From Cafeteria roenbergensis (taxonomy: Eukaryota > Sar > Bigyra > Bicosoecida > Cafeteriaceae): a stretch of DNA of 64,000 nt. Below, piece after piece: positions 20,635 to 33,300 of the stretch (position 1 is its first letter; the number at the start of each line of letters is the position of its first letter). Position numbers and translations under genes: made by a program. The stretch covers positions 434,001 through 498,000 of the forward strand of contig VLTN01000021.1 of assembly GCA_008330645.1 (NCBI GenBank), in the 5' to 3' direction. The notes under the pieces are model-generated. The model did no database searches, was not told the DNA's origin, and saw only the letters and a program-made list of their open reading frames with translations.

Positions 20635-23586
20635 TCACGCTCCAGGCCAAAGGCCTTGCTTGATCGCGTTGGCCAGTACCTCAAGGTGGTACGGCTGGTC
20701 GAATTCTGCGAGGAAGTCTTCCACAGTGTGGCTCTCCCACTCGGGGTTGGCTGCCCCGAGGGGCGATCGCAGGCGTCTCCAAGGCCCGGCCTGCGACTTG
20801 CACGCAAACTCTTCCTCTTGCAGGTCCCGCACCAGGGTCTCCAGGTCTGTCCCCTCCTGTGACAGCACATCTGGGAGCGCCATGTCGCAAGGCGTGGTCC
20901 GCAGGCCACCGAGGCGGCGTTCCAGCAGCTCCACTGGGTCCCGGTCGCCAGCCGCCCAGAGGCGAACGACGGGGTGCAGGAATTGCGACTGGCTCGAGGA
21001 CCCGGGGTTTTCAACAGCCCGGTCAAGCGCAAAGGCGTCCTGGTGGGTGTCAGAGTCTGGCTTGCCGTACTCGAGCGACAGGGTGAGGTAGCATACGACC
21101 GGGGCGCGGGCGCTGGGGCCGCACTTGCTCGACATGGCTGCGGCGGCGGCGGCGTTGCTGGTGCCGGTGCCGCCTGCAGGGGGCGGAGGTGGAGCTGGAG
21201 CCGCCCCCCGCGCAGCCGCTGCCATCGCAGCCGCGCGCCACAGGCGGTCGAGGCGCGACTCCTCCTCGAGAAGGGGTACCGCGGGCGCCGGCTGGTACTT
21301 TGCCCTGGCGAACTTGCTTCCAGCTGTGTCGTCACTCTCTTCGGTGGCGAAGGCCATCGAAGCAGCTTGGATAGCCTGGTTCCGGGCCGCCCGGAGCAGC
21401 TGCGACAGGGGAGCCATCCGGGCCTTTGGCGCAACCAGCGTCGCGTCGAAGTCTTCGCGGCCTTTGGCGAACTCGGGGGAGCGCCACACTGCGCTGTGCT
21501 CCGCAGTGGTCCAGGCAGTGAGGGCCGCCTGGCGGGCGAGCCTTCCCGCGGCCGCAATGGGAACCTCGCGAAGGTGAAGGAATGCGGCGCGGGGCCACGC
21601 CGCATCGAGGGTGGCCGCGCTCGCGGCCACGTTCCAAGACATGCCACGCGCAGGCTGACCGGCGAAGTTGCGCTTTATCGGCTCAACGCGGGTCTCCCCG
21701 AGCTTGGTCGCCTGGCTGGCATTCGGCACCGCCCAGAACGGCGGCAGCACGAGCACGTCGGTGAGAGAGCCAAACATTTGGTAGAGCCCCGACGACGTCA
21801 CGGTGCGGTTGAAGAGCGCCGTTGCAGCCGTGCCGAGCCCGTGCAGGACCGCAGTGGGCCATGCCGTTCGCGGCGTCGGCCTAGGTTCCACAGCTGGTCT
21901 GACCCCAGCCGAGGCGAGCGGCTCGCTCGGGCTCATCGCCGCCCCGGCCTCTGCCTCCTCAATGACGCTGCCGCTTGACTCGTGATTTGCATCGAGCTCC
22001 TCGTCGGCCTCCAGCATGCGGTGGAGCGCCCTCACAGTGTACCGGAACCCGTGAATGAAACCGCCGGCAGACGACTTCCAGTCCAGAGAGTGGGCAAGCC
22101 CCCCGGCGAAGAACATGCCCGGGACGTTGACGCTCTCGTACCTGGACGTGACGGCAGGGTACTTGCCGATGGCGGACCGCGCCGGGCGGGCGCTCTCGTC
22201 GATCCACGAGTCGTCGAAGGTCCAGCCAATGCAGCTCACGACACGGTCGTACTCGCGGCGGCTCCAGCAGCTCACGCCGCACCGACCCTGGTCGTATTCG
22301 GGACCTGGGGGGTGGTCGACTACCTCGGGGATCCACGTGACTTTCCCCGTCTCCCACCTGGACGAAGCCTCGCTGAGAACTCCGCCAGCACCCTGCTCGC
22401 CCGAGCCTCCGGGCGTATCCTCCCACAGAGTGTCGCTTGGCCCCAGCGCGTCGTCGTAGTCCTCGCTTTCGTCGTGCCGGGCGGCGACGGAGATCCCGCC
22501 GTGTGCGCCTCGCGAGATCTCGAGCATGGCCGCATCGCCCTCGAGCATGCCGTCCCCGCTCTTGAGAAGGTAAGTCTCAAGCAGCTGCGCATGAATCATG
22601 CGGACATCGCCGGGGTAGTGTGTCTCCCACGACAGCCGGACGCGCGATCGCTGCCTTCCCATGATGTGAACTGAGGCGGCACTTTGCATGGCCGCAGAGG
22701 CCACCTCGAAAGCGGCGTTTCCCCGGCCGATCACCAGGACGCGTTGCCCGCTGTATGCCATCGGGTCCACTGGAGCGGTGACGTAGGTGTCCAACAGCGA
22801 CAGGTTTCCGTGCACAGGGGCAACCACCTCCTTCGACAGGCCGGTGGCAACAACCACAAACCTGGCCAGCATCACAACGGACGAGCCCGCTTCGCCTGGA
22901 TGCGCAGCATGCTGCATCTGCAGCGCGAAGCGCGCGCCGAGCTGCTGGGCAAGCGCGGGGCAGTCAGAGCCCTCCGCTCGGGCGAGCCGGACAACTCGCC
23001 AGCCGAAGAACGCGCGCTGCGAGGCAGCTGGGCTGGGGGGCGATTCGCGGCCCCAGCCGCGGCGGCTCGCGAACGATGCCATGTACTCCGACGCAACAGC
23101 CGACGGCGGGTACAGCTCCGTGCTAAACTCGCGGACCAGGTGGGACTGCGAGGCGTTCAACACATCCTGCAGCTGCAACCCGTCTGTGTCCATGCCGGCG
23201 GCCGATTTCGGCCACTCCCACGGCCTCCGCGCCCCCGACGAGGTGGGCGCCGAGTGCGACGCATCCCCCAGCAGCGAGTTCCAGTCGTGCCGCATCGCAA
23301 AGTCAAGGTTGGCGGTCTCGGGATGACGACGATTCAGAGAAATCAGCGTCCCGAACCTGGGGAAGCGGCCGAAGAATGCGGCGGGCCCCTGCCCGTCGAT
23401 GAGAGCAAAGCTACGGTTCGCACTCTGGAGGTAGTGGGCCATTTGCAGTCCAGCTGGGCCCGCGCCAACCACTGCATACCGCCGAAAAAGAACACGGCGG
23501 TCCCCGCATCGCAGCGGCTGAGCTGCGAGGGCAGCCCCGAGGGCAACCAGCGCCACCAGCGGGACCAAAAGGCAGCCGGGTCGCAT
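20635..23586 (-). CDS. FOXRED2-like ER FAD-dependent oxidoreductase
   Basis: 983 aa. The first 22 residues (MRPGCLLVPLVALVALGAAL and on) are a clear signal peptide. A dinucleotide-binding motif VVGAGPAGLQMAHYLQ (GxGxxG at 41-46) binds FAD. Then come FPRFGTLISLNRRH and LDFAMRHDWNSLL, phrases typical of FOXRED2, and a second nucleotide motif VLVIGRGNAAFEVA near 284. RVRLSWETHYPGDVR and SAGGFIHGFRYTVRALHRML near 495-522 complete the family core. FOXRED2 (ERFAD) works in ER-associated degradation with SEL1L and ERdj5. The C-terminal part (DAFALDRAVENPG, FLHPVVRLW) still looks like the family, but about 300 low-complexity residues separate it, and I see no KDEL-type ending. An in-frame ATG at 23700 is a weaker alternative start. 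Confidence 0.85.
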   Translation of the reverse strand: MRPGCLLVPLVALVALGAALAAQPLRCGDRRVLFRRYAVVGAGPAGLQMAHYLQSANRSFALIDGQGPAAFFGRFPRFGTLISLNRRHPETANLDFAMRHDWNSLLGDASHSAPTSSGARRPWEWPKSAAGMDTDGLQLQDVLNASQSHLVREFSTELYPPSAVASEYMASFASRRGWGRESPPSPAASQRAFFGWRVVRLARAEGSDCPALAQQLGARFALQMQHAAHPGEAGSSVVMLARFVVVATGLSKEVVAPVHGNLSLLDTYVTAPVDPMAYSGQRVLVIGRGNAAFEVASAAMQSAASVHIMGRQRSRVRLSWETHYPGDVRMIHAQLLETYLLKSGDGMLEGDAAMLEISRGAHGGISVAARHDESEDYDDALGPSDTLWEDTPGGSGEQGAGGVLSEASSRWETGKVTWIPEVVDHPPGPEYDQGRCGVSCWSRREYDRVVSCIGWTFDDSWIDESARPARSAIGKYPAVTSRYESVNVPGMFFAGGLAHSLDWKSSAGGFIHGFRYTVRALHRMLEADEELDANHESSGSVIEEAEAGAAMSPSEPLASAGVRPAVEPRPTPRTAWPTAVLHGLGTAATALFNRTVTSSGLYQMFGSLTDVLVLPPFWAVPNASQATKLGETRVEPIKRNFAGQPARGMSWNVAASAATLDAAWPRAAFLHLREVPIAAAGRLARQAALTAWTTAEHSAVWRSPEFAKGREDFDATLVAPKARMAPLSQLLRAARNQAIQAASMAFATEESDDTAGSKFARAKYQPAPAVPLLEEESRLDRLWRAAAMAAAARGAAPAPPPPPAGGTGTSNAAAAAAMSSKCGPSARAPVVCYLTLSLEYGKPDSDTHQDAFALDRAVENPGSSSQSQFLHPVVRLWAAGDRDPVELLERRLGGLRTTPCDMALPDVLSQEGTDLETLVRDLQEEEFACKSQAGPWRRLRSPLGAANPEWESHTVEDFLAEFDQPYHLEVLANAIKQGLWPGA

Positions 23587-24385
23587 AGCGGGAACTACCC
23601 AAGGCCGCAAAGGCAGGCGCACCGAGGGCAACGACGGGTGTGGCAGGGGCAGCGCGGGCGGGCTCAGGCACACGAGCACGCGACCAAGGTCAAGAGCCAT
23701 CGTCAATCGCGCTTTCCGCGCAACCCGAAGCTCGCCCAGTGGCGACGATCTCCTCGGGCGAGAGGCCCAGCAGCTGGGCGAGCGCAAGCCTCTCCACTCA
23801 AGCGGAGGTGTTGTTGAGGCGACTTGAGCTGGGTCTCGCCGGCGGGCGCAGCGGTGAGTGCGTCGTCATTGGCTAGCGTGCCGAGGCCGGGCCCATCCGG
23901 AGCCATCAAACAGCCCTGGCCAGCCATGAGAGCGCGACTGCCGATATGAAGAGCACCCTGACTAAGATTTGCGGCATCCAGCTCGGCCTGTGGACGCCTG
24001 CACGGAATGAGCCTGGCTTGGAGTTGGCAGCAAGCGCAGGCGCTGCTTGAGGCGTGCGGCTATGCGACAGCCAGCGACAGCGTGTGGCGAAGGCGCTGAA
24101 GCGGTCGCAGCTGCCCAGGCACCGCACAGCAGAAGGCTTAACCATGATGCGCCAGATTCGCCGGGTGCGCAAAACTTCATTGCACTGCCTGACGCTCGCG
24201 CAAGCCCCGAACAGTTGCGGTTGCACGAGTGGCGCTTGGGATCACAGCAAGCAGCAACTCGCAAACATCGCCCGCGCCACCCGGGCCAACCTGAGTGGGC
24301 GGTCCCAACATGGCAGTGGACACGGCCAGACTAGAACGCTGAGGGCACACGGATTGGGGGATGAGCGGAGGCAATCTCGAACATC
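23587..24385. other. divergent intergenic region, FOXRED2-like and giant repeat genes
   Basis: 799 bp with no supported gene. It is noticeably less GC-rich from about 23930 to 24380 than surrounding genes, as are the unique exons of the next gene. It probably carries promoters for both. Confidence 0.45.
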
Positions 24386-27300
24386 ATGACGTCTGTTGAG
24401 CGCGCCTTCGCAGACAGCGCTGCAGAGCTGTCATCGCGAAACTCTGCCAGAACCGCGCCCAGATCGCGCCATGCCCGGAACCCTAAGGCAACAGCCAACC
24501 ACAGCTCTCCGAGCAAGAGGCGACGCCCGGGTCCTCGGGCCTCTCGACAGGCGCGCCAGCTTGTCGTGCCAAGCGCAGACAGCGCGTCCTTGGCAATGCC
24601 TGGGTCGCGAGCCTCGTCAAGAGGGCGGGCCGCGCAATCTGAATCGCTCCAGCGCGAGAACGCAGCACTGCGAGCCGAGGTACTCAGCCTGACCTCTCGA
24701 AACGACGCCATTCGGGGCAGGCTGAGGGAGGCAGACCGGCGGCGAGAGCGCGCGGAGGCGGCAGCACAAACGCTCGAGGTGAGTTCGCATTGCGCGTCGG
24801 TCGTGCCGCGATGCGCAGGATTCGCCGCCCACTAGCACGCTTGTTTCCTTGGCCCGCCTCTGTTTCGCCATGGCAGTCCAAAGTCCACGACGCGCCGGTC
24901 GCTGCTCCAGTGGAGGCAGCAGCTGCGGCTAAACCGCCTCGAGTTCTCGCGTCCTCGTCAGCTCGCTCCTCGTCCGATGGCTACTCCTCCAAGGGGTCGA
25001 GCAGGAAGCGGCATAGTGCCACACAAGCCAGTGAGTCATGATCCTATCCGCAGGGGGCACAGTGGGAGTCGTGCTGGCTCCGGCCGCCACGCCCCCCGAC
25101 GAGAGCGTGGGCGCCACCGCCGCCGACCCGACGCTGCAAGTCTTCCGATCCTTGCAGGTGGCAGGTCAGGCAGCCCAGGACGGCTTGGGGCTCTGTTTGC
25201 TCCCATGCACCCTGAGAGAAAGGCGCTGCAGCAGCTCATCGACGCGATCGCTGGCGGCCGGGGCAGAGATGCCGGCGACGCCGCGTCCCCAGCGTCGGCG
25301 GAGCCTGTCAGTTTGCTGGGGCGGATCCTATCCGCTGAGGACTCTGTGCACGACGCAATTGCCCGGCTCGACAACCTGAGTGGACTCGGGGCCAGTGCCT
25401 CAAGCCCCAGCCAAGGCGCTGACGGCGCCGGGGAGGCATCGCCTTCTGCAAGAGAGCCCAGTGCAAGCCTCGCTCAAGCCGTCAATCGAGTCGACAGAGC
25501 GTTGTCCAAGACCCTGCGCGACCTGGCAGAGTCGCAGCGGCGTCTGGATTCGCCCGACTTGAGCGCCCAGGCTGGGAAGCTGCTGACCAACACACCGGGC
25601 AGCCCAGAGGACGAGCCTCAGCCGACGTGTTCGGCCCTCCAGAGCGAGCTTGTTCGGTTGGGCATCGAGCTGGCAAACCGCGATGAGCAGCTGGAGGCTG
25701 TCCGGGAGGCCTGCCGACAGGCAAACGAGGCGGCGGACGCAGCAGCCGCAGGGCTTGCGAAAGCAGCCTCCGATGCTGCGCTGATGCAAGATGAACTGGC
25801 CACGGCGAGGCTTGAGCGAGCGCAGTCTCTAGTCGACGCAGCCCAAGTCCGTGCCGAGGCAGATGCCCAAGTGGAGGACTTACGGCAGACGATGCAACAC
25901 GTCATCGAGCGTGCCCGGTCGCACTTGCAAGGCGTAACGGATACAGCGAAGGCCGAGCAACGCGAACTTGTTCGTGCGCAGCAGCAGCAAGTTGCTGCGT
26001 TGCAAAAGAGCTACTCAGCGACCGTGAGCGTGCAGCGAAACGAGCTTCATGTGGCCGTCCTTGCCCACGAGAAGCTAAAGAGGCGCACAGCGTTCGTCGC
26101 CTGGAGGTCGGAGGCGCATATTTCAAAGTGGGCCAACATCACTGGACGATTGGCTGGCTCACGAAGCTTGGCCAAGTCCCAACGCGAAGCCTTCCGGATG
26201 CTCAGGCAGCATCAACTACAGCGGGCAACAGCGCGCAGGGGTTTGGCGGCCTTGGAACGTTGGGTCAAGGGACGGACAACCCGATTGGGGTTCGCAGCAT
26301 GGAGGTTGACTGCGCAGAAGTTGGCTGACGAGGAGCAGCGAGGAGAGCATGAGCGCGAAGCGAAGGAACATCGCAGGCGAGCAGTCGAGGCTATCGAGCG
26401 CGTCAGAAAGCGCAGTCTCAAGAGCAGAGTTATGACGAGCTGGAGAGTCTGCAGCAACGCGGCAGCCAGTCGCAGATCCGGGAACGAGGAAGCGAAAATT
26501 GAACAGGAGCGACTGATGGACAGGGCCAAAAGAGCAGAAGCTCAAGCTGCTGTCGAAGCCAAAATGTCCATCGAAGCAAAGATGGCGATGGAGGCCGCCG
26601 CGGAGGCGGAGCGCCGGCGGATGGGCGAGGACCTGGCGCGGGCCAAGGAGGCGCACGCGGCCGAGCTGGCAGCCCAGACCGAGCGCATGCAGGCGAAGCA
26701 GCAGGTGCTCCTCCGGCGGTACACGGCCAGGATGCAGTCCGGCTCCCTGGCCAGCGCCATGGCCGCGTGGCGGGAGGCGACGGACGCGCGGCGCACGGCG
26801 CGGCGGGTGATGAGCCGCTTCGTGAAGCGGCACGCGCGGCAGGAGCTGGCGTTCGGACTGTCGCGCTGGCGGGAGGCGACGCGGCAGCTTCGGGAGGCGA
26901 GCCTGGCCGCGGAGGCCAGGCAGGCGATGGAGGCCGCCGCGGAGGCGGAGCGCCGGCGGATGGGCGAGGACCTGGCGCGGGCCAAGGAGGCGCACGCGGC
27001 CGAGCTGGCAGCCCAGACCGAGCGCATGCAGGCGAAGCAGCAGGTGCTCCTCCGGCGGTACATGGCCAGGATGCAGTCCGGCTCCCTGGCCAGCGCCATG
27101 GCCGCGTGGCGGGAGGCGACGGACGCGCGGCGCACGGCGCGGCGGGTGATGAGCCGCTTCGTGAAGCGGCACGCGCGGCAGGAGCTGGCGTTCGGACTGT
27201 CGCGCTGGCGGGAGGCGACGCGGCAGCTTCGGGAGGCGAGCCTGGCCGCGGAGGCCAGGCAGGCGATGGAGGGCGTCGCGGAGGCGGAGCGCCGGCGGAT

Positions 27301-30300
27301 GGGCGAGGACCTGGCGCGGGCCAAGGAGGCGCACGCGGCCGAGCTGGCAGCCCAGACCGAGCGCATGCAGGCGAAGCAGCAGGTGCTCCTCCGGCGGTAC
27401 ATGGCCAGGATGCAGTCCGGCTCCCTGGCCAGCGCCATGGCCGCGTGGCGGGAGGCGACGGACGCGCGGCGCACGGCGCGGCGGGTGATGAGCCGCTTCG
27501 TGAAGCGGCACGCGCGGCAGGAGCTGGCGTTCGGACTGTCGCGCTGGCGGGAGGCGACGCGGCAGCTTCGGGAGGCGAGCCGGGCCGCGGAGGCCAGGCA
27601 GGCGATGGAGGCCGCCGCGGAGGCGGAGCGCCGGCGGATGGGCGAGGACCTGGCGCGGGCCAAGGAGGCGCACGCGGCCGAGCTGGCAGCCCAGACCGAG
27701 CGCATGCAGGCGAAGCAGCAGGTGCTCCTCCGGCGGTACATGGCCAGGATGCAGTCCGGCTCCCTGGCCAGCGCCATGGTCACGTGGCGGGAGGCGACGG
27801 ACGCGCGGCGCACGGCGCGGCGGGTGATGAGCCGCTTCGTGAAGCGGCACGCGCGGCAGGAGCTGGCGTTCGGACTGTCGCGCTGGCGGGAGGCGACGCG
27901 GCAGCTTCGGGAGGCGAGCCTGGCCGCGGAGGCCAGGCAGGCGATGGAGGCCGCCGCGGAGGCGGAGCGCCGGCGGATGGGCGAGGACCTGGCGCGGGCC
28001 AAGGAGGCGCACGCGGCCGAGCTGGCAGCCCAGACCGAGCGCATGCAGGCGAAGCAGCAGGTGCTCCTCCGGCGGTACATGGCCAGGATGCAGTCCGGCT
28101 CCCTGGCCAGCGCCATGGTCACGTGGCGGGAGGCGACGGACGCGCGGCGCACGGCGCGGCGGGTGATGAGCCGCTTCGTGAAGCGGCACGCGCGGCAGGA
28201 GCTGGCGTTCGGACTGTCGCGCTGGCGGGAGGCGACACGGCAGCTTCGGGAGGCGAGCCGGGCCGCGGAGGCCAGGCAGGCGATGGAGGGCGCCGCGGAG
28301 GCCAGGCAGGCGATGGAGGCCGCCGCGGAGGCGGAGCGCCGGCGGATGGGCGAGGACCTGGCGCGGGCCAAGGAGGCGCACGCGGCCGAGCTGGCAGCCC
28401 AGACCGAGCGCATGCAGGCGAAGCAGCAGGTGCTCCTCCGGCGGTACATGGCCAGGATGCAGTCCGGCTCCCTGGCCAGCGCCATGGTCACGTGGCGGGA
28501 GGCGACGGACGCGCGGCGCACGGCGCGGCGGGTGATGAGCCGCTTCGTGAAGCGGCACGCGCGGCAGGAGCTGGCGTTCGGACTGTCGCGCTGGCGGGAG
28601 GCGACGCGGCAGCTTCGGGAGGCGAGCCTGGCCGCGGAGGCCAGGCAGGCGATGGAGGCCGCCGCGGAGGCGGAGCGCCGGCGGATGGGCGAGGACCTGG
28701 CGCGGGCCAAGGAGGCGCACGCGGCCGAGCTGGCAGCCCAGACCGAGCGCATGCAGGCGAAGCAGCAGGTGCTCCTCCGGCGGTACATGGCCAGGATGCA
28801 GTCCGGCTCCCTGGCCAGCGCCATGGTCACGTGGCGGGAGGCGACGGACGCGCGGCGCACGGCGCGGCGGGTGATGAGCCGCTTCGTGAAGCGGCACGCG
28901 CGGCAGGAGCTGGCGTTCGGACTGTCGCGCTGGCGGGAGGCGACGCGGCAGCTTCGGGAGGCGAGCCTGGCCGCGGAGGCCAGGCAGGCGATGGAGGGCG
29001 CCGCGGAGGCCAGGCAGGCGATGGAGGCCGCCGCGGAGGCGGAGCGCCGGCGGATGGGCGAGGACCTGGCGCGGGCCAAGGAGGCGCACGCGGCCGAGCT
29101 GGCAGCCCAGACCGAGCGCATGCAGGCGAAGCAGCAGGTGCTCCTCCGGCGGTACATGGCCAGGATGCAGTCCGGCTCCCTGGCCAGCGCCATGGCCGCG
29201 TGGCGGGAGGCGACGGACGCGCGGCGCACGGCGCGGCGGGTGATGAGCCGCTTCGTGAAGCGGCACGCGCGGCAGGAGCTGGCGTTCGGACTGTCGCGCT
29301 GGCGGGAGGCGACGCGGCAGCTTCGGGAGGCGAGCCTGGCCGCGGAGGCCAGGCAGGCGATGGAGGCCGCCGCGGAGGCGGAGCGCCGGCGGATGGGCGA
29401 GGACCTGGCGCGGGCCAAGGAGGCGCACGCGGCCGAGCTGGCAGCCCAGACCGAGCGCATGCAGGCGAAGCAGCAGGTGCTCCTCCGGCGGTACATGGCC
29501 AGGATGCAGTCCGGCTCCCTGGCCAGCGCCATGGCCGCGTGGCGGGAGGCGACGGACGCGCGGCGCACGGCGCGGCGGGTGATGAGCCGCTTCGTGAAGC
29601 GGCACGCGCGGCAGGAGCTGGCGTTCGGACTGTCGCGCTGGCGGGAGGCGACGCGGCAGCTTCGGGAGGCGAGCCGGGCCGCGGAGGCCAGGCAGGCGAT
29701 GGAGGCCGCCGCGGAGGCGGAGCGCCGGCGGATGGGCGAGGACCTGGCGCGGGCCAAGGAGGCGCACGCGGCCGAGCTGGCAGCCCAGACCGAGCGCATG
29801 CAGGCGAAGCAGCAGGTGCTCCTCCGGCGGTACATGGCCAGGATGCAGTCCGGCTCCCTGGCCAGCGCCATGGTCACGTGGCGGGAGGCGACGGACGCGC
29901 GGCGCACGGCGCGGCGGGTGATGAGCCGCTTCGTGAAGCGGCACGCGCGGCAGGAGCTGGCGTTCGGACTGTCGCGCTGGCGGGAGGCGACACGGCAGCT
30001 TCGGGAGGCGAGCCTGGCCGCGGAGGCCAGGCAGGCGATGGAGGCCGCCGCGGAGGCGGAGCGCCGGCGGATGGGCGAGGACCTGGCGCGGGCCAAGGAG
30101 GCGCACGCGGCCGAGCTGGCAGCCCAGACCGAGCGCATGCAGGCGAAGCAGCAGGTGCTCCTCCGGCGGTACATGGCCAGGATGCAGTCCGGCTCCCTGG
30201 CCAGCGCCATGGTCACGTGGCGGGAGGCGACGGACGCGCGGCGCACGGCGCGGCGGGTGATGAGCCGCTTCGTGAAGCGGCACGCGCGGCAGGAGCTGGC

Positions 30301-33300
30301 GTTCGGACTGTCGCGCTGGCGGGAGGCGACACGGCAGCTTCGGGAGGCGAGCCTGGCCGCGGAGGCCAGGCAGGCGATGGAGGGCGCCGCGGAGGCCAGG
30401 CAGGCGATGGAGGCCGCCGCGGAGGCGGAGCGCCGGCGGATGGGCGAGGACCTGGCGCGGGCCAAGGAGGCGCACGCAGCCGAGCTGGCAGCCCAGACCG
30501 AGCGCATGCAGGCGAAGCAGCAGGTGCTCCTCCGGCGGTACATGGCCAGGATGCAGTCCGGCTCCCTGGCCAGCGCCATGGTCACGTGGCGGGAGGCGAC
30601 GGACGCGCGGCGCACGGCGCGGCGGGTGATGAGCCGCTTCGTGAAGCGGCACGCGCGGCAGGAGCTGGCGTTCGGACTGTCGCGCTGGCGGGAGGCGACG
30701 CGGCAGCTTCGGGAGGCGAGCCTGGCCGCGGAGGCCAGGCAGGCGATGGAGGCCGCCGCGGAGGCGGAGCGCCGGCGGATGGGCGAGGACCTGGCGCGGG
30801 CCAAGGAGGCGCACGCGGCCGAGCTGGCAGCCCAGACCGAGCGCATGCAGGCGAAGCAGCAGGTGCTCCTCCGGCGGTACATGGCCAGGATGCAGTCCGG
30901 CTCCCTGGCCAGCGCCATGGTCACGTGGCGGGAGGCGACGGACGCGCGGCGCACGGCGCGGCGGGTGATGAGCCGCTTCGTGAAGCGGCACGCGCGGCAG
31001 GAGCTGGCGTTCGGACTGTCGCGCTGGCGGGAGGCGACGCGGCAGCTTCGGGAGGCGAGCCTGGCCGCGGAGGCCAGGCAGGCGATGGAGGCCGCCGCGG
31101 AGGCGGAGCGCCGGCGGATGGGCGAGGACCTGGCGCGGGCCAAGGAGGCGCACGCGGCCGAGCTGGCAGCCCAGACCGAGCGCATGCAGGCGAAGCAGCA
31201 GGTGCTCCTCCGGCGGTACATGGCCAGGATGCAGTCCGGCTCCCTGGCCAGCGCCATGGTCACGTGGCGGGAGGCGACGGACGCGCGGCGCACGGCGCGG
31301 CGGGTGATGAGCCGCTTCGTGAAGCGGCACGCGCGGCAGGAGCTGGCGTTCGGACTGTCGCGCTGGCGGGAGGCGACGCGGCAGCTTCGGGAGGCGAGCC
31401 TGGCCGCGGAGGCCAGGCAGGCGATGGAGGCCGCCGCGGAGGCGGAGCGCCGGCGGATGGGCGAGGACCTGGCGCGGGCCAAGGAGGCGCACGCGGCCGA
31501 GCTGGCAGCCCAGACCGAGCGCATGCAGGCGAAGCAGCAGGTGCTCCTCCGGCGGTACATGGCCAGGATGCAGTCCGGCTCCCTGGCCAGCGCCATGGCC
31601 GCGTGGCGGGAGGCGACAGACGCGCGGCGCACGGCGCGGCGGGTGATGAGCCGCTTCGTGAAGCGGCACGCGCGGCAGGAGCTGGCGTTCGGACTGTCGC
31701 GCTGGCGGGAGGCGACGCGGCAGCTTCGGGAGGCGAGCCTGGCCGCGGAGGCCAGGCAGGCGATGGAGGCCGCCGCGGAGGCGGAGCGCCGGCGGATGGG
31801 CGAGGACCTGGCGCGGGCCAAGGAGGCGCACGCGGCCGAGCTGGCAGCCCAGACCGAGCGCATGCAGGCGAAGCAGCAGGTGCTCCTCCGGCGGTACATG
31901 GCCAGGATGCAGTCCGGCTCCCTGGCCAGCGCCATGGTCACGTGGCGGGAGGCGACGGACGCGCGGCGCACGGCGCGGCGGGTGATGAGCCGCTTCGTGA
32001 AGCGGCACGCGCGGCAGGAGCTGGCGTTCGGACTGTCGCGCTGGCGGGAGGCGACGCGGCAGCTTCGGGAGGCGAGCCTGGCCGCGGAGGCCAGGCAGGC
32101 GATGGAGGCCGCCGCGGAGGCGGAGCGCCGGCGGATGGGCGAGGACCTGGCGCGGGCCAAGGAGGCGCACGCGGCCGAGCTGGCAGCCCAGACCGAGCGC
32201 ATGCAGGCGAAGCAGCAGGTGCTCCTCCGGCGGTACATGGCCAGGATGCAGTCCGGCTCCCTGGCCAGCGCCATGGCCGCGTGGCGGGAGGCGACAGACG
32301 CGCGGCGCACGGCGCGGCGGGTGATGAGCCGCTTCGTGAAGCGGCACGCGCGGCAGGAGCTGGCGTTCGGACTGTCGCGCTGGCGGGAGGCGACGCGGCA
32401 GCTTCGGGAGGCGAGCCTGGCCGCGGAGGCCAGGCAGGCGATGGAGGCCGCCGCGGAGGCGGAGCGCCGGCGGATGGGCGAGGACCTGGCGCGGGCCAAG
32501 GAGGCGCACGCGGCCGAGCTGGCAGCCCAGACCGAGCGCATGCAGGCGAAGCAGCAGGTGCTCCTCCGGCGGTACATGGCCAGGATGCAGTCCGGCTCCC
32601 TGGCCAGCGCCATGGCCGCGTGGCGGGAGGCGACGGACGCGCGGCGCACGGCGCGGCGGGTGATGAGCCGCTTCGTGAAGCGGCACGCGCGGCAGGAGCT
32701 GGCGTTCGGACTGTCGCGCTGGCGGGAGGCGACGCGGCAGCTTCGGGAGGCGAGCCGGGCCGCGGAGGCCAAGCAGGCGATGGAGGCCGCCGCGGAGGCG
32801 GAGCGCCGGCGGATGGGCGAGGACCTGGCGCGGGCCAAGGAGGCGCACGCGGCCGAGCTGGCAGCCCAGACCGAGCGCATGCAGGCGAAGCAGCAGGTGC
32901 TCCTCCGGCGGTACATGGCCAGGATGCAGTCCGGCTCCCTGGCCAGCGCCATGGCCGCGTGGCGGGAGGCGACGGACGCGCGGCGCACGGCGCGGCGGGT
33001 GATGAGCCGCTTCGTGAAGCGGCACGCGCGGCAGGAGCTGGCGTTCGGACTGTCGCGCTGGCGGGAGGCGACGCGGCAGCTTCGGGAGGCGAGCCTGGCC
33101 GCGGAGGCCAGGCAGGCGATGGAGGCCGCCGCGGAGGCCAGGCAGGCGATGGAGGCCGCCGCGGAGGCGGAGCGCCGGCGGATGGGCGAGGACCTGGCGC
33201 GGGCCAAGGAGGCGCACGCGGCCGAGCTGGCAGCCCAGACCGAGCGCATGCAGGCGAAGCAGCAGGTGCTCCTCCGGCGGTACATGGCCAGGATGCAGTC

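Noticed and set aside
25031-25053. A 23-nt intron ending at the CCGCAG just after the second donor of the giant gene
   Set aside because: Too short for a spliceosomal intron outside special lineages; the acceptor at 25157 gives a 127-nt intron with matching phase.
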